DNA of 64,000 nt from Haliotis asinina (lineage: Eukaryota; Mollusca; Gastropoda; Lepetellida; Haliotidae). The stretch lies in the NCBI RefSeq assembly GCF_037392515.1, contig NC_090281.1, forward strand, positions 52,678,753 through 52,742,752, given 5' to 3'. How positions within the stretch are numbered: position 1 is the stretch's first letter; every line of letters starts with the position of its first letter. The notes below the pieces were generated by a model. It saw only the letters and a list, made by a program, of their open reading frames with translations, had not been told where the DNA came from and searched no databases. This document shows, in pieces, positions 1 to 11,915 of this stretch. The position numbers were made by a program, and so were the translations under genes.

Positions 1-2380
1 AAATCTTCTCTTATTTTAAACAGAAATTTCATTATCATAATTTAAAACCAACAGAGTATGCCGAGAAACTAGCTGGTAAAATCTCCATAACAGCTATACT
101 ATTGTACATTGTGAATGTGGCATTAGTCCTATGGCGCGTTTAGCATAGGCTGTCTTTCTGTCAGACATTGGGCCCTTCTTGTTCAAAACCGCCATTTCTT
201 TTGTAACTAGATCAGACCGCCTCTGCAGACAAAGAGACTAGTCGATTTTGATCTACAAAAATCGAAAAATTACAAATCGTTGTAAGTTTAAGTCATTTCG
301 GGTACGATAACTCGCCATCGCCGCTACCTTCTACACTCTATCATTCCCCATACTAAACGAATGGCAATAGCCAAATCCTATGTTGGAGCAAAATCCGTCA
401 TGGCCGCTCGTCCAACCTCAAACAACGACCCCAAAACTCACCTCTCCAATGTCAAATTCCATTCCCATGAATGAAAGTACCTTTTAAAATCATCCCAGGG
501 TGATCTCGGTTAGGAAAATGTTCCTGACATTAGTGTTCCCGGAAGTTTAAACTTCATCATCGTTCCTACTATGCTAGGCTATATGTTATATACAGTGAGT
601 ATTACTAGAGCAAACGGCTTCACTATGTTCAGGTCTTGTTGAACGATCGCCTATATGGCCGCTCTATCGCTTCGTAATGACAAAGGGCTTGTCCCGAAAT
701 CGAGCTCAACCTCGGTTAAAACACGACGCATAAATATCAAAATTTACGAAATTACAGATAAATGATGTGACATCACATCCATGTCGTTAGATCGTAATGC
801 GACGTTGATTTTAACTTCGAAATCCTTTAATTTGTCCACCCCTTCCCCGCCTATAGCCACAGCATTGCCAGGCAGACATGGCGCTCATATGCAATCTATA
901 TAGGGCATGGAGGCAAGCTCTCATAAATACGAATAGCATCTATACAAACTTGATAACATGTCAGAAACAAACCTGCATCCTATAGAAAACAAATTAATCT
1001 AATGCATAAATAACTTTTTCCAAGTAAAATGTAAAAAGAAAATAAGTTAAAACACTTACAATTCAAGCTTGTACCGTACACTGCTATCTACTGCAACTAT
1101 AACCCACGCTACTTATTCCGCTAAAGACTCACGGCTACTTTGGCGTCTGAACGCTGCGATTGGCTGAAATTTGGATTAGCCGCACATACGAACCAATGAG
1201 GGACATTCATTTGAATGACGTTTTTGCATAATAAAGAAGGCGGCTTGACAAATAAACAACTCGGCAAACGATCACATGATGCACATTGTGGGATGTGTAC
1301 CGCTAGATAGCTATGACCGTACGACACACTACCACAAGTTGATTTTGTTAACGGTATTCACATGTAACATCACTGTTTCGAGGCAGTCGTGAACACATCT
1401 AATGGTTTGCTCAGCAATATGCCCTCATGAATAAAAGTATTTTAAAGAACTTCAAACCTAACACACGCTTCAGTACGCATATACCTCGAGACAAATGTAC
1501 TTTGTATAAGATCTCAAACACATGAGAGAATTTGTAAACAACGAAAACATTCAAATATATATAAAATATGTCTAAAAAAGTCCCCAGTTTTGTTTCTGTT
1601 AGGCTTACTATAGACTATAACAAACGTCTTTATAACGACCAATAATGTAAAAAATGAAGTGGGTCAATATAAACAACTTAATAACTAGTTTACTTGTGGA
1701 AGAGTAACTGTCGTCATAAATATCCACTAAATTGAGAAAAGAATTTGACATGGTAAAGCATCACCTTTTTCAGTGTACTGCACCTCGTTATATGCACATG
1801 ATGCTATTCCTTTATTTTCTTCTTCGAAGATCTCACATACAAAATAAATTGCTTTGATGGCTATTTGATATGCACCTGACAGCGAAGATATACCAACAGA
1901 CGGCTTATCAAAACTACCAAATGTTAGTTTTACCACAAGTAGTAGCTAATGTCTTTCGTCGGGCATGATTGACAGAGAGAAGCGGACATGGCCAAAATTT
2001 GTAGCCAAATGTATAAAGATTTAAACCATGACAGATGAAATCGACTGTTAGGTTTAAGTAAACTGCTATGTTTCTTTTATTTCTGTGTATTTGTAAACGA
2101 ATTGTGACTCTATTGTCCACATATACCGTAATTCATTTTCTCTATCGACAGTGTTTACGATTTATGAATAGGCGTGGCCATGTCCATATATGTCAGCTAC
2201 GTCATGCAACCTCTGACCTCGCAGATCAACACGAAAACACGCCGCCATTTCACTCGCTTCGTTGTTCAGTAGGAAGATTCTGCCGGTGACTTGCAGTCTA
2301 GCTGGCATTACATCAGACACCGAGAGATTAGAGCTTGATTTGCGGCTCCTAGACAGTGCAGTCGTGGAGTGTCTGACACT
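1..2380. other. Upstream region and 5' untranslated part of SAP30
   Basis: No gene is recognised here. Around 1100-1330 there is a CpG-containing stretch with two CCAAT-type boxes (ATTGG near 1160, CCAAT near 1192), which could be a promoter of a gene lying to the left. The 200 bases before 2381 are presumably the 5' untranslated part of SAP30 exon 1, because the inferred start codon lies just before a splice donor at 2386. The transcription start is not visible. Confidence 0.4.
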
Positions 2381-5300
2381 ATGAGGTAAGCACATGCGCT
2401 CTAGACATCTGCTGACGCGAATATATTTCCTCGACGTTTCTGTCTCCTTGTTGGCTTGGGAGTCTCAGTCTGTGTCACTCGACGAGACGATGATTTTAGG
2501 GTGGTCTATATTTCTCGGGAAATTTTGTCCTTCGCAAATGCTACTTGTGTTTTTACGCGTACCTTAGTGATACTTGTTTAGTTTCATACTAACTGAATAT
2601 AGGAATTAAGAGCAAGAGAGATATTCTCCTTAATGAACATGTGAAGAGAAAGAGAAACCTAGCTTTTCGCTGTTGTCAAAACGAAAAGACCTTTAAGAGT
2701 CAAATGATCCAAGCTTCTTACAGCTGATTCATGGGTAACCTTGCATCGACACACAGGCAGAGACACATGGTTGAAGACTAACTATTTACTAACGTGAGTA
2801 AAGTAGATGCATAGTGCTATTGAATTAAACTACTAATGATCAACCTTCCTGCAATGTATGACAGATACAGATAATTGGCCATCCTATAAATAAGACTGAA
2901 ATCAGCACTGAGATGAACTTTTTCCATGTTGATTCTGAACAGAAAGGGGTATATAGGGTAGCCAAGTGGTTAAGCGTATGCACGTCACCCTGAGTGTTCA
3001 GGTTTAAATCCTCAAATGGGTACGATTTGTGAAACCAGTTTCTGGTTTGTACTCTGAACAGAAGACTGGCTGATAGTGTGTTAGATACAAATAAATTCTG
3101 GTCACAAAGGTAAAGCTGTTCAGCATCAGTAGGGATTTGTCTCATTCTAGAATCTAAACCTAAAGAATGTTTTATAGCAGAGGTTACAAGAAATCAGGCA
3201 AAACAGACCCAAAAGTGGCTGTCAAAGTATGACAATAAATTGTTAACTTTGGTATGGTATAAATACACTTATATGAATATGAATATTAAAGTGATTGTGC
3301 AATGCAAGCGAAACATTTACATTTAGTATGCAACAGTTTAGGTAGAAAATGAAATGGCAGAAATAGCTTTGGAAATTAATGAATCCATAATTAGAGACAA
3401 ATTGAGTCAAAAATGGAATAATTCCAGAACTCCATGAGAAATTGTATGTAATATTTATAATTTAAATGTACAGATTAATTCATTTTGTTCTTGATCAGTA
3501 TATTTTGATACTTTTGACTAAATATGACAAAATTCCCAATCAAGAACACACATTTCCAAATTGTTTTAACAACAAATAGTTTGCTATTTAAATGTATTGT
3601 GTCAAATATAACATGCAATTTTCTCAGGTTAGTTCAGATGTAAACATTTTAAATAAAGAATTGTGTGATTCACTAAGATTGGTTCTCTCATTTGTCAAGA
3701 TCAGACTGATATTCAATTCATGACAAACATGATTTTACATCACACTCTACTTTCTCCAAAAGAACATGTCACACCTTGTATTATGCAACCAGCAAACTGT
3801 ATCTTGCTCTTTGTATAACAAGAGTTAATTTCAATCAGATAGCGACACTCTGTACACAAGATCAGCTTATTTCAAGACGTTGAATAAACAGGTCATGGGT
3901 GACGTGAATCTATTGCAGAAATAAAGTAATAGATAACATGTATTCCAGTTCCTGAAACTTATAGTTCTAATGATTGAAAATATTGCTTACAGTCCAATTT
4001 TTGTTTTTCACATTTTCTCTGTTTAGAAGAAGCAACAGAGACTTTTCTTTATGGAAAAAAAAATTTAGGTAGTTCCTTTGAATATGTCATTACCGCTACC
4101 ATATTTGTGAATCAGGTCCTGTCATTCTCTCAGTTTGATGTTTCATATTTATTATTTTTAATTGAAATTTGAATCATGAACAAATTCACCATTGAGAAAC
4201 ATAAAGCAGAAAATGTGAATACTTTCAAATAGTTGTTGGATAACATCTACATATTGCACATATTGTTTAGAAAGCTGACAACATTTAAGGCACACTATCT
4301 CACCACACTTCTTAAAAGCAATACAGCATTTCTCTCATTAAAATACTACTCAAAAAAAATAAATGCATAGCTGAAAATTGTTGTCAGTTTATACACTTAA
4401 GGTTCAGTAATACATGGCAGTCATGAAGAGAACTTGAATGAGTGTTAATGGTCCAATGCTGCAAGAAACTGTACATTACAAATGACAAGTGTTCAAAGGT
4501 CAAGGTCGCAGAGCAGTCAGTATCTTGTGTTGCCACCATTAGCATCAATGGTTGCTTGGCATCGGTGTCCCATAGACTGGACCAGAATCCGAATGAAGTG
4601 CCTTGGAATGAGTTTGTACTCTGCCCTCAAGGCCACAAACAGAGCAGGTAATGTCTGGGGCTGATGGTCATGCTGTCACACACGATGATCCAATTTGTCC
4701 CTCAAATGTTCAATAGGGCTAAGATCCGGTGATCATGAGGGCCAATCAAGAACCTGGTTATTCTTGCTGCATGTGGCCGAACGTTATCATGCTGAAAAAT
4801 GACGTTCTGGTGGTTCATGAAAAGAAGGACATGATTTCATTACGGTAACGTCGAGCTGTCAAATTGCCCTGGACCTGAATGAGATCTGTCCTGCCATTGT
4901 ATGAAATGCCAACCCAAACCATGACACCTCCACCACCAAATGTGTCCACTTCCTGGAAACAATTTTCAGCATAGCATTCGTTACAACGTCGATATACACA
5001 TACTCTTCTGTCGGGACATCGCAGCATGTAGCGTGACTCATCACTGAAGATAACAGTTCTCCACCTTTGCAATGGCCATGGAAGAGGCTGGTGACACCAT
5101 CGTCTGCGTTGTTGCCAATGTTGACATGTAACAACTGGTCCTCGCAAAGGTCTTCTGGAACAAATACCAGCCTCACGTAAGCGGTTCCTCAGTCTGATCA
5201 GAAATTGTTCTGACACTACTGATGTTGTGGAGGATGCTGTGGTAATCCTGTTCCACAAATGTTGAAGCTGAATAAACCTGTTCTGAGCGGACGTGGTCGC

Positions 5301-8300
5301 ACAGGGTCGACCTCACATGTTGAACCTCGCTACTGGTAGTGATGCCAAAGTCTTGCTATGGTTCTCAGAGACACATTCAGTTCCCTTGCAATCGCAGACT
5401 GAGACTCTCCAGCCTCCAAATGACCAATCGCATTGTTGCGGGTGAGCCTCAGTAAGTCGAGGCATGACTGTAACACCAAATTTAAGATTGTCAGCTGTTG
5501 CAAGAGCATTGAAACCCCCCAACTTTTATTAGAAATAATGCATGGAATGTGCATGCAAAAGGAAACGCATTAATTTCTTCCCGTAAGAAAATTTATTGAG
5601 GAAAACAGATTTTGTGCATTTTGGTGAGTTGCCCGCAGTGACAATGGATTCAAACTTGGAAGTGTTTGAAGACAGCGTTCACCGTAGTTATACTGAGTAC
5701 ATAAACACCAATGATTCAGTTTCAAAAACTTACATGGAAAAATACTAGCAATGCGTTTCTTTTCTTTTTTTGAGTAGTTTACTAGCTATCAGCCTTTATC
5801 ATTTATATTGGAAAAAAAATATATTAAGATTACATTAAGTTAAAAAGTTCAAAGGAATGAATCAAGGCTATGTCGAATTAAACTTACTCTCACACCTTCT
5901 ACTAACCACACATTATTTCTATCAAATCGTAGAGAGGTGTGTCCCTCGCGAAGCTCTTTATGTCTTATAAAGCAACTTGTGATTGAAGCCAGTTCAGCAA
6001 ACATGTACAACACTGTGCAGTGGCAGCTAAACAGTAGAGGACTTAACATGTACTTGAGGCGGTCTCTCGTTATGTGTACAGGTGACTACCTACTATGTGA
6101 CTGCCTGATCACAGACAGAGAAATTCAGCATTGTGCATGTCACAGAAAAACACGTCTAAAAGTGTTAATTATGAAAGTAATTGAACACAATTTGCTACAG
6201 TCATTGACAGATGTGGAAGTTATGGATGACATAAATGAAAATGTAGGAAGAGGAAATTAGATAGTCAAATACTAACAAAAATGTGCTAAAGGAACAGCAT
6301 GAAAAGCAAGGTGCACATGCATTAATGACATCAGGCGTGTGATTACTGCTGATTGACGACTTTTTTATTTTCGTGACAAATTTTGCCATTTTGGGATCTG
6401 TTGGTCTGTGTTTTATTGCACTCTATGTTGGTTTGATTCTTTTGTGTCTACTTTTGTGTTAGATTGCAGTTCATCAGTATCATTTTGTCTCAGACAGACT
6501 GTACACTTGTTAACATGATTGAGTAGTTTGAGGGCGGAGATTGACTAGAACCTTGTTTGATGTACCTGTGGGCAATAGAGCCTCCATGGTTCTTCCTTGA
6601 TGCTAGAATCTTGAAAATAAGAGAAACTGAAAAAATGTTTGTTTTCTTCTGCTTCAGACAAGATGCACTTTCTTGATACTGATCTCTGAAAAGTGTATGA
6701 CAAGGAATAATTGTTTCATTCCATAAGTGATTAGATGCTACTTTTTTATATTTTGCACCTACATGAAAAAAATCGATAATTTTCATCTATTGTACCTGTT
6801 AATATTGTAGACATTGTTTTCCAGTACTAATGGCTTCAGCACAGAGGAAGACAGTCGTGGGGGGCATGACCAGATCTGCTGCTTGATTGACAGCAATGAG
6901 CGATGCACACGGCAAGCAGGCAATGCCAGTTACAGCAAACGTATACAGAAGACAGTTCAGCAACGAAAGCTAAAACTCACCAGGGATGACAGCGTGAGTG
7001 TCATGAGTCAAGTAAAGTTGTTTCACGCCACTGCCTTGATTTAATTACCTTTATCACTAAACTGGAGGCCTGGTGTGAACAACAGGATGACATTACTGCA
7101 GCTTTATAAAGTTTATGCTGAACTGAAAGCAGTCAGCTGGTAAAAAGGGATGGAAATGATATTGCTCACAATATTTGTTTCTTATTCTTGTTTTGGGATA
7201 TCTTTTATTGAAAATTTTCCCTTTCATTTCCTGATGTCTTGGACTGAATGTCGCTCACTGAGCAAGAGTAAATAAATCCCCGCATTACACAGAATTCTAC
7301 ATATAGGTTTGAATAGGTTTACTGCTGTTTTCAAGTTGTTGTACATGACTAAATCAGGTGGTCTTAACTGACATGACTGGTCATTGAACCCTGACCACAT
7401 CGATTGTTTCTTATGTTACTACTGGGTTTTCTGGCTAGAGTCTCAGAATTTGGTTAGTTGCCATCACATATAGTGCCTAATGGACATTTTGACATGACCC
7501 ATTATGTTGGCTAAAATATTATTTTGTAAAACTCCAAAATAAGCTACTGTATTTAGGTGTTATGTAATCAATATATTTTTAGCAATTTTTAGAACATCTA
7601 AATTTATGGCACAATTAATTGGGGTGTGTTTAAAACAGTGGGTGTTTCTGCTTATGAAGTGGTCAAAGGGGGGCAACTCTCTCTAGGGGATTGTGTACCT
7701 TTGCTATCAAAATCCCCACACTTAACAACTTGTAATGCCTTTATCATTTTAATGAATGAAGGCTTCAAATGTTTAACGAATACAGCATACTTTTGTTTTA
7801 ACCACATTGTTACAAGCTATTGCATATTAGGAGGTGGAAAATGACAGCTAGATTTAACACTAAATTAATAGATGACAACTTCTGTTTCTCGAGTGCAACA
7901 TTGAAACGTGCACACAAGATGCTGTGGGTTAGAAATAAAAACTCATGCGCAGCAGGCCAAATAAAGCACTTTTGAAAACCTTAAAAATTCTGCTATTTCT
8001 TCATTACCAATTATACAGTAATATACCAATATGTGTTTTGTTTGAGATTGGGCGTTAGTTTTTACAGGTTTTAAATAGGTACCGCAGTGGTTATTTATTC
8101 ATCTTTGATCGGACATGTGATGACACACCTGTAATTAAGAGGTGTTACATTGTTTATAATTTAGCTGTTGACAATAGGTGGTACATATGTGATGACTCAC
8201 CCTTTCGGTTCAACATTTGCAGGTGTCACACATCTACATCTGTGACTTTCACAAGAACATGATTCAGAGTGTCCGCAGCAAGCGGAAGAGGAAGGACAGT

Positions 8301-9974
8301 GAGGATGACCGAGGATCGCCTGATGGGGACGATGATGTACCAGAGGTACTTGGAAAATCTTGTCTTCCAGGGACCAAGGATGTTGAGGGTCGAGTTAAAA
8401 TACTTGGCATTGAGATAAGGATAAGAACTGGCTTCGTTACCACTGGAGACCTGATGATATATGTAGAAGCTCAGATAAGCTGCGTATCTGGGTAAAATAA
8501 GCATAAAAAATTTCCTAATAAAATATAATAATTGTTGCATACCAATTACACATTTAAAATATTAGATATGCAAAAAGTTTAAAACGTGTATAGAGTAATT
8601 TTTTGCGAAATCATTTCCATTATATTTAAGTTAGTCTTGCTTAGGTATGACATAAGGACGTACATACCTGCTTAGTAAACTTACTCAATGATATATACTT
8701 AGGTGAGTAAAATCACTGAAATCCCCACATATTTGAAAGCAGTGGGTAATGAAAAATGAAATACCTGCTCAACATTCATAATACCCGCTCAACGTTCATA
8801 ATACCTGCTCAACATTCATAATACCCGCTCAACGTTCATAATACCTGCTCAACATTCATAATACCCGCTCAGCGTTCATAATACCCACTCAACGTTCATA
8901 ATACCCGCTCAGCGTTCATAATACCTGCTCAGCGTTCATAATACCCGCTCAACATTCATAATACCCGCTCAGCGTTCATAATACCTGCTCAACATTCATA
9001 ATACCCGCTCAACGTTCATAATACCCGCTCAACGTTCATAATACCCGCTCAACATTCATAATACCCGCTCAACGTTCATAATACCTGCTCAACATTCATA
9101 ATACCTGCTCAACATTCATAATACCCGCTCCCTTCAAACATAGGTACAGTACCCACATGGGCTAAATCTGGAGCTCTGATATTTGTACCTTTGCATTTTG
9201 AGTATAGTTACAATATTTTTTTGTTTCAGATTGACTTTTTCCAAATGCCTGTAAATGCCCTACGACGCTACAAACGTCACTTCAAAATCTCCACACGGCC
9301 TGGTCTCAACAAAGCACAACTGGCAGAAGTAAGCAAGTCTCTCACACTGAATTCAGAACATACTGGTCTAATATAAGTCCTTAGGTGTACTCAGTATATT
9401 GTATAGCATAATTGTAATTTATATAGCTATACTACTACAACTCTTCACAGTGAAATTTATAACAACACGTATCTGTAGGTTAAAGAAATTGTATTGCTAG
9501 CTGTCTGTGGGACTTCATTGACAGCATGTAGATCTTTGCAACTAATGTCAACAAAGGATAGCTACACAATGGAAATAGTGTTTCTTGAATGGCTCTGAAA
9601 GATGTGAATATTCACATGGTGCCTGCCTGTAGCAGAAGTCTATGTTTGCTGCATGGAACTCTGGGTAAGAGAGTGGGCATGAAACTCCTCAAAATGATTA
9701 ATCTGTCGTTTTGATAAACAAAAGGGTGATAACTCTTAAGCGCAATGGTTGTTGCTGACAACTTAGTTAATTCAGTGCCAGTTATATTCCTTTTCTGATA
9801 CTCGCAGTAGTCTACTGTCTAACACTAACATTTGGATGTTTATTTCAGGCCGTTGCTCGACATTTCCGCACCATCCCCGTTGTTGAGAAAGAGGCTCTGA
9901 CCTACTTTATCTATATGGCAAAAAACTACAAGAGTCGGTTTGACCAGAAATACATTGATACAGTCCACAGCTAG
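2381..9974 (+). CDS. SAP30: SAP30/SAP30L, Sin3-HDAC corepressor subunit (five coding exons)
   Basis: Coding exons: 2381-2385, 6825-6993, 8223-8345, 9230-9328, 9849-9974. All junctions are GT-AG, the phases agree, and the total is 174 codons (173 residues plus TAG). The N-terminus reads [13 protein letters not shown], against [11 protein letters not shown] in vertebrate SAP30L. The C2CH zinc finger is complete (C21, C29, C65, H68 with the family spacing), split between exons 2 and 3. A basic nuclear-localisation stretch KRKRK lies near residue 80. The last two exons carry the Sin3-binding domain (motifs [24 protein letters not shown]). In known family members the protein bridges Sin3 and histone deacetylases and binds DNA and phosphoinositides; that role is inferred here. 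Only five coding bases lie in exon 1, before a 4.4-kb intron. A polyadenylation signal follows at 10089. Confidence 0.93.
2948..3065 (+). repeat. tRNA-headed SINE, 5' part (family A)
   Basis: It has an internal promoter-like head (GTAGCCAAGTGGTTAAGCG, then GTTTAAATCCTC as a B box) followed by the family's GTGAAACCAGTTTCTGG segment. The 3' tail is lost. It lies in SAP30 intron 1. Family A recurs at 10137, 15361, 20838, 21411, 38577, 47515, 49741 and 52140. Confidence 0.7.
3066..4348. other. SAP30 intron 1, unassigned AT-rich part
   Basis: AT-rich intronic sequence with no reading frame or repeat that I can name. Confidence 0.5.
4349..5774 (-). mobile_element. Decayed Tc1/mariner-like DNA transposon
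   Basis: About 1.43 kb with short terminal inverted repeats (CTCAAAAAAAAT at the left; the right end reads TTTTTTTGAG) and a TA dinucleotide on each side, the usual Tc1/mariner target. The inner ends also match (GCAT on the left, ATGC on the right). A transposase on the minus strand is broken. The element sits in SAP30 intron 1. Its exact ends are slightly uncertain, because TA also occurs one step further out. Confidence 0.85.
4700..5470 (-). pseudogene. Tc1-like transposase remnant
   Basis: The minus strand holds recognisable pieces in different frames. There is an N-terminal helix-turn-helix ([20 protein letters not shown], about 5370-5440), a central segment with VIFSDESRY (first catalytic Asp, near 5050) and [11 protein letters not shown] (near 4920), then [10 protein letters not shown] (second Asp, near 4780), and SPDLSPIEH (third acidic residue, near 4710). 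At least two frame changes and an in-frame stop before SPDLSPIEH separate them, so no functional protein is made. The DDE layout and motif wording are those of Tc1 transposases. Confidence 0.85.
5775..6824. other. SAP30 intron 1, 3' part
   Basis: Contains a 107-codon open stretch at 5937-6260 (+) with no recognisable domain, which is probably chance or an old insertion. Nothing else was identified before the acceptor ending at 6824. Confidence 0.4.
6994..8222. other. SAP30 intron 2
   Basis: GT-AG intron between a GTGAGT donor and a TTGCAG acceptor. No repeat or further gene recognised. Confidence 0.6.
8760..9131 (+). repeat. 20-bp minisatellite in SAP30 intron 3
   Basis: About 18.5 tandem copies of a 20-bp unit, consensus ATAATACCCGCTCAACGTTC. 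Copies vary mainly at C/T (CCCGCTC or CCTGCTC) and A/G (AACATTC, AACGTTC, AGCGTTC). The array ends about 100 bp before the exon 4 acceptor. The unit length is constant and there are no unique spacers, so it is not a CRISPR. Confidence 0.95.
9329..9848. other. SAP30 intron 4
   Basis: GT-AG intron (GTAAGC donor, TTTCAG acceptor) with no recognised feature. Confidence 0.6.
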
Positions 9975-10088
9975 TCCATGTTTTTCATTTATATTTTACA
10001 TATATTGTTTTGATGTTACATTTGAACTCCACTCTCATTTTGTATGTTATTGTGTGATACCAACTGGACCATAAAAATATGGAAAATG

Positions 10089-10094
10089 AATAAA
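10089..10094 (+). terminator. SAP30 polyadenylation signal
   Basis: AATAAA 115 bp after the SAP30 stop codon, in AT-rich sequence. Confidence 0.7.
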
Positions 10095-10136
10095 GTAAAC
10101 ATGACATATATTTTTTTCATGTTGTCTACTGTTTAA

Positions 10137-10577
10137 GGGGGCAGTAGGTTAGCTCAGTGGTTAAGGTATTTGCTTGTCACGCTGAAGACAAAATTTTTAT
10201 TTCCACTTGGGTTAAATATGTAAAGCCCATTTCTGTTGTTCCCTACTCTGATATTGGTGGAATATTGCCAGCTTAGACATTTCACTCACTCACTCACTCA
10301 CTCACTCACTCACTCACTCACTCACTCACTCACTCACTCACTCACTCACTCACTCACTCACTCACTCACTCACTCACTCACTCACTCACTCACTCACTCA
10401 CTCACTCACTCACTCACTCACTCACTCACTCACTCACTCACTCACTCACTCACTCACTCACTCACTCACTCACTCACTCACTCACTCACTCACTCACTCA
10501 CTCACTCACTCACTCACTCACTCACTCACTCACTCACTCACTCACTCACTCACTCACTCACTCACTCACTCACTCAC
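10137..10577 (+). repeat. tRNA-headed SINE (family A) with expanded tail
   Basis: The head reads GGTTAGCTCAGTGGTTAAGG, an A-box-like tRNA segment. It is followed by GTAAAGCCCATTTCTG and the 3' motif GATATTGGTGGAATATTGCC, then runs directly into the long CACT/CTCA repeat. The direct junction shows that the microsatellite is the SINE's own tail, expanded. Confidence 0.85.
10282..10577 (+). repeat. (CTCA)n microsatellite, about 74 copies
   Basis: Perfect tetranucleotide run of about 296 bp grown from the 3' tail of the adjacent SINE. Translated it gives an artefactual Leu-Thr-His-Ser frame. Confidence 0.98.
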
Positions 10578-11467
10578 CAGTTCCCAAGTACCCAGGAGCC
10601 AGTTACTGTGGATTGTGTGACTTTGTTTAAGTTGTCTTTGTTGGGAGGGTTTTCACTTTGATCCCCAACCCTGACATTAAACATGGTTAAAGGTCATATG
10701 CAATGTAAAACACAACTTTGCAGATTCTGATTCCTTTCGGTATGCACTTCGGGACACAAATCATCAAAAATGCCAGTTAAACCTATAAAGTTGAAAAAAA
10801 AAAACATGCTGTAAAAACACCTGGGAAATCTGAGTTCAAACAATTCCCTAATTTTCCCCCAGCGCTCATAACACATGCGCAGTGAGTAGGTTTACATAGC
10901 TTGAAACAGTATGCCTGCCCTGAGTATGAGGTCGTGAGCAGTAGTCTAATCTTGGTTGTGTACATAAACAAGTAAATAATCTACTTGTTACACAAAAAAC
11001 ATGTTTATTGTGGTAAGCAGACCCTGTCACAGAGAAATCTCAATGTCTGGTTAGTTAACACCTACATGTCTGCCTGCCGACAATAACAATATGCAATGCA
11101 CAACATCAATTACTGATCATTTGCAATTTGATTATAAACCATAAACAAAGAGGCGGCTAAGCGTTTCAGCAAATGAACTAGTGGCCAATGACAAGGCCTC
11201 GTTACACATGAGTGCACATCCACCGGCCCTGACTGGGTTCGGTATCATGGCTGCTTTGTTTCGATATTTCAAGGGAGGTAAACCCAAGTACAAAATATTA
11301 CACTTTTGATTTGTAATTATACACTTATAATTTTGTGTAATTTGTTTTTTGCACAATCACTAATGCATTTAAGTATCATGAACAAGTGATAACTATGTTT
11401 TAATTATGTTTGATTTTTTCGTTGCATGTGACCTTTGAAAGATGACTGATTCTCGTGATTTCACTGT
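10578..11467. other. Intergenic sequence between convergent SAP30 and EIF3F
   Basis: No gene or named repeat recognised; short open frames here lack domains. Confidence 0.4.
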
Positions 11468-11757
11468 TTCTTGTCCCAATTGTTGTTAACACAATATCTC
11501 ATGAACTGTTGTACATGACATCTTCAAAATTGGTGAGAGCCTACACTTGGGGATTACACAGACACAGTCACTTTTGGTGACCTTGACCTTATTTTCAAGG
11601 TCACCATGACACATTGGACACTTTTCAGATTCTTGTTAACGCAATATCTCATTAACTATTTTACCCAGTATCTTCAAAATTGGTGACAGCCTACATTGGT
11701 TCGTTATGCAGACACCAGTCAGTTTTGGTGACCGTGACCTTATTTTCAAGGTCAGTG
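11468..11757 (+). repeat. 150-bp tandem duplication with palindromic core
   Basis: Two copies of a roughly 150-bp unit (TTGTTAAC...ATATCTCAT, then CTTCAAAATTGGTGA, then TTTTGGTGACC). The first copy contains a perfect 12-bp inverted repeat, TGGTGACCTTGA and TCAAGGTCACCA, around an 8-base spacer (11575-11606). The second copy keeps a decayed version. The arm TCAAGGTCA equals the extended half-site used by ERR/FTZ-F1 type nuclear receptors. It is probably a mobile or dispersed repeat; the family is not identified. Confidence 0.8.
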
Positions 11758-11835
11758 TCATCAATATTCCATTGTTCTTTTGGGGCAGTGGACATTGCCT
11801 TATTTGTGGCAAACATTTCTTTTAAAGGCTTCTGT

Positions 11836-11915
11836 CAGTGATATTTCTGTTATATGATGGTGGTCTGTTAATAATCGAAGCTTGACCAGACATTCCAGAG
11901 ATGTACATCATAAGC
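11836..11915 (-). repeat. Fragment of family B SINE-like repeat
   Basis: Decayed match to the middle of family B: a TATATGATGGTGGTCTGTTA-like stretch, then AATAATCGAAG and GACCAGACATTCCAG. Confidence 0.5.

Noticed and set aside
5937-6260. 107-codon open frame in SAP30 intron 1
   Set aside because: No domain, no splice support, and it lies in an intron; treated as chance or old insertion.
10150-10220. Possible tRNA genes at the A/B-box matches (also 2948, 37300, 56866)
   Set aside because: No full cloverleaf; each continues into SINE body or tail, and related copies recur.
10236-10661. 141-codon open frame rich in Leu-Thr-His-Ser repeats
   Set aside because: It is a translation of the (CTCA)n microsatellite, not a gene; the same holds for 48628-48879.
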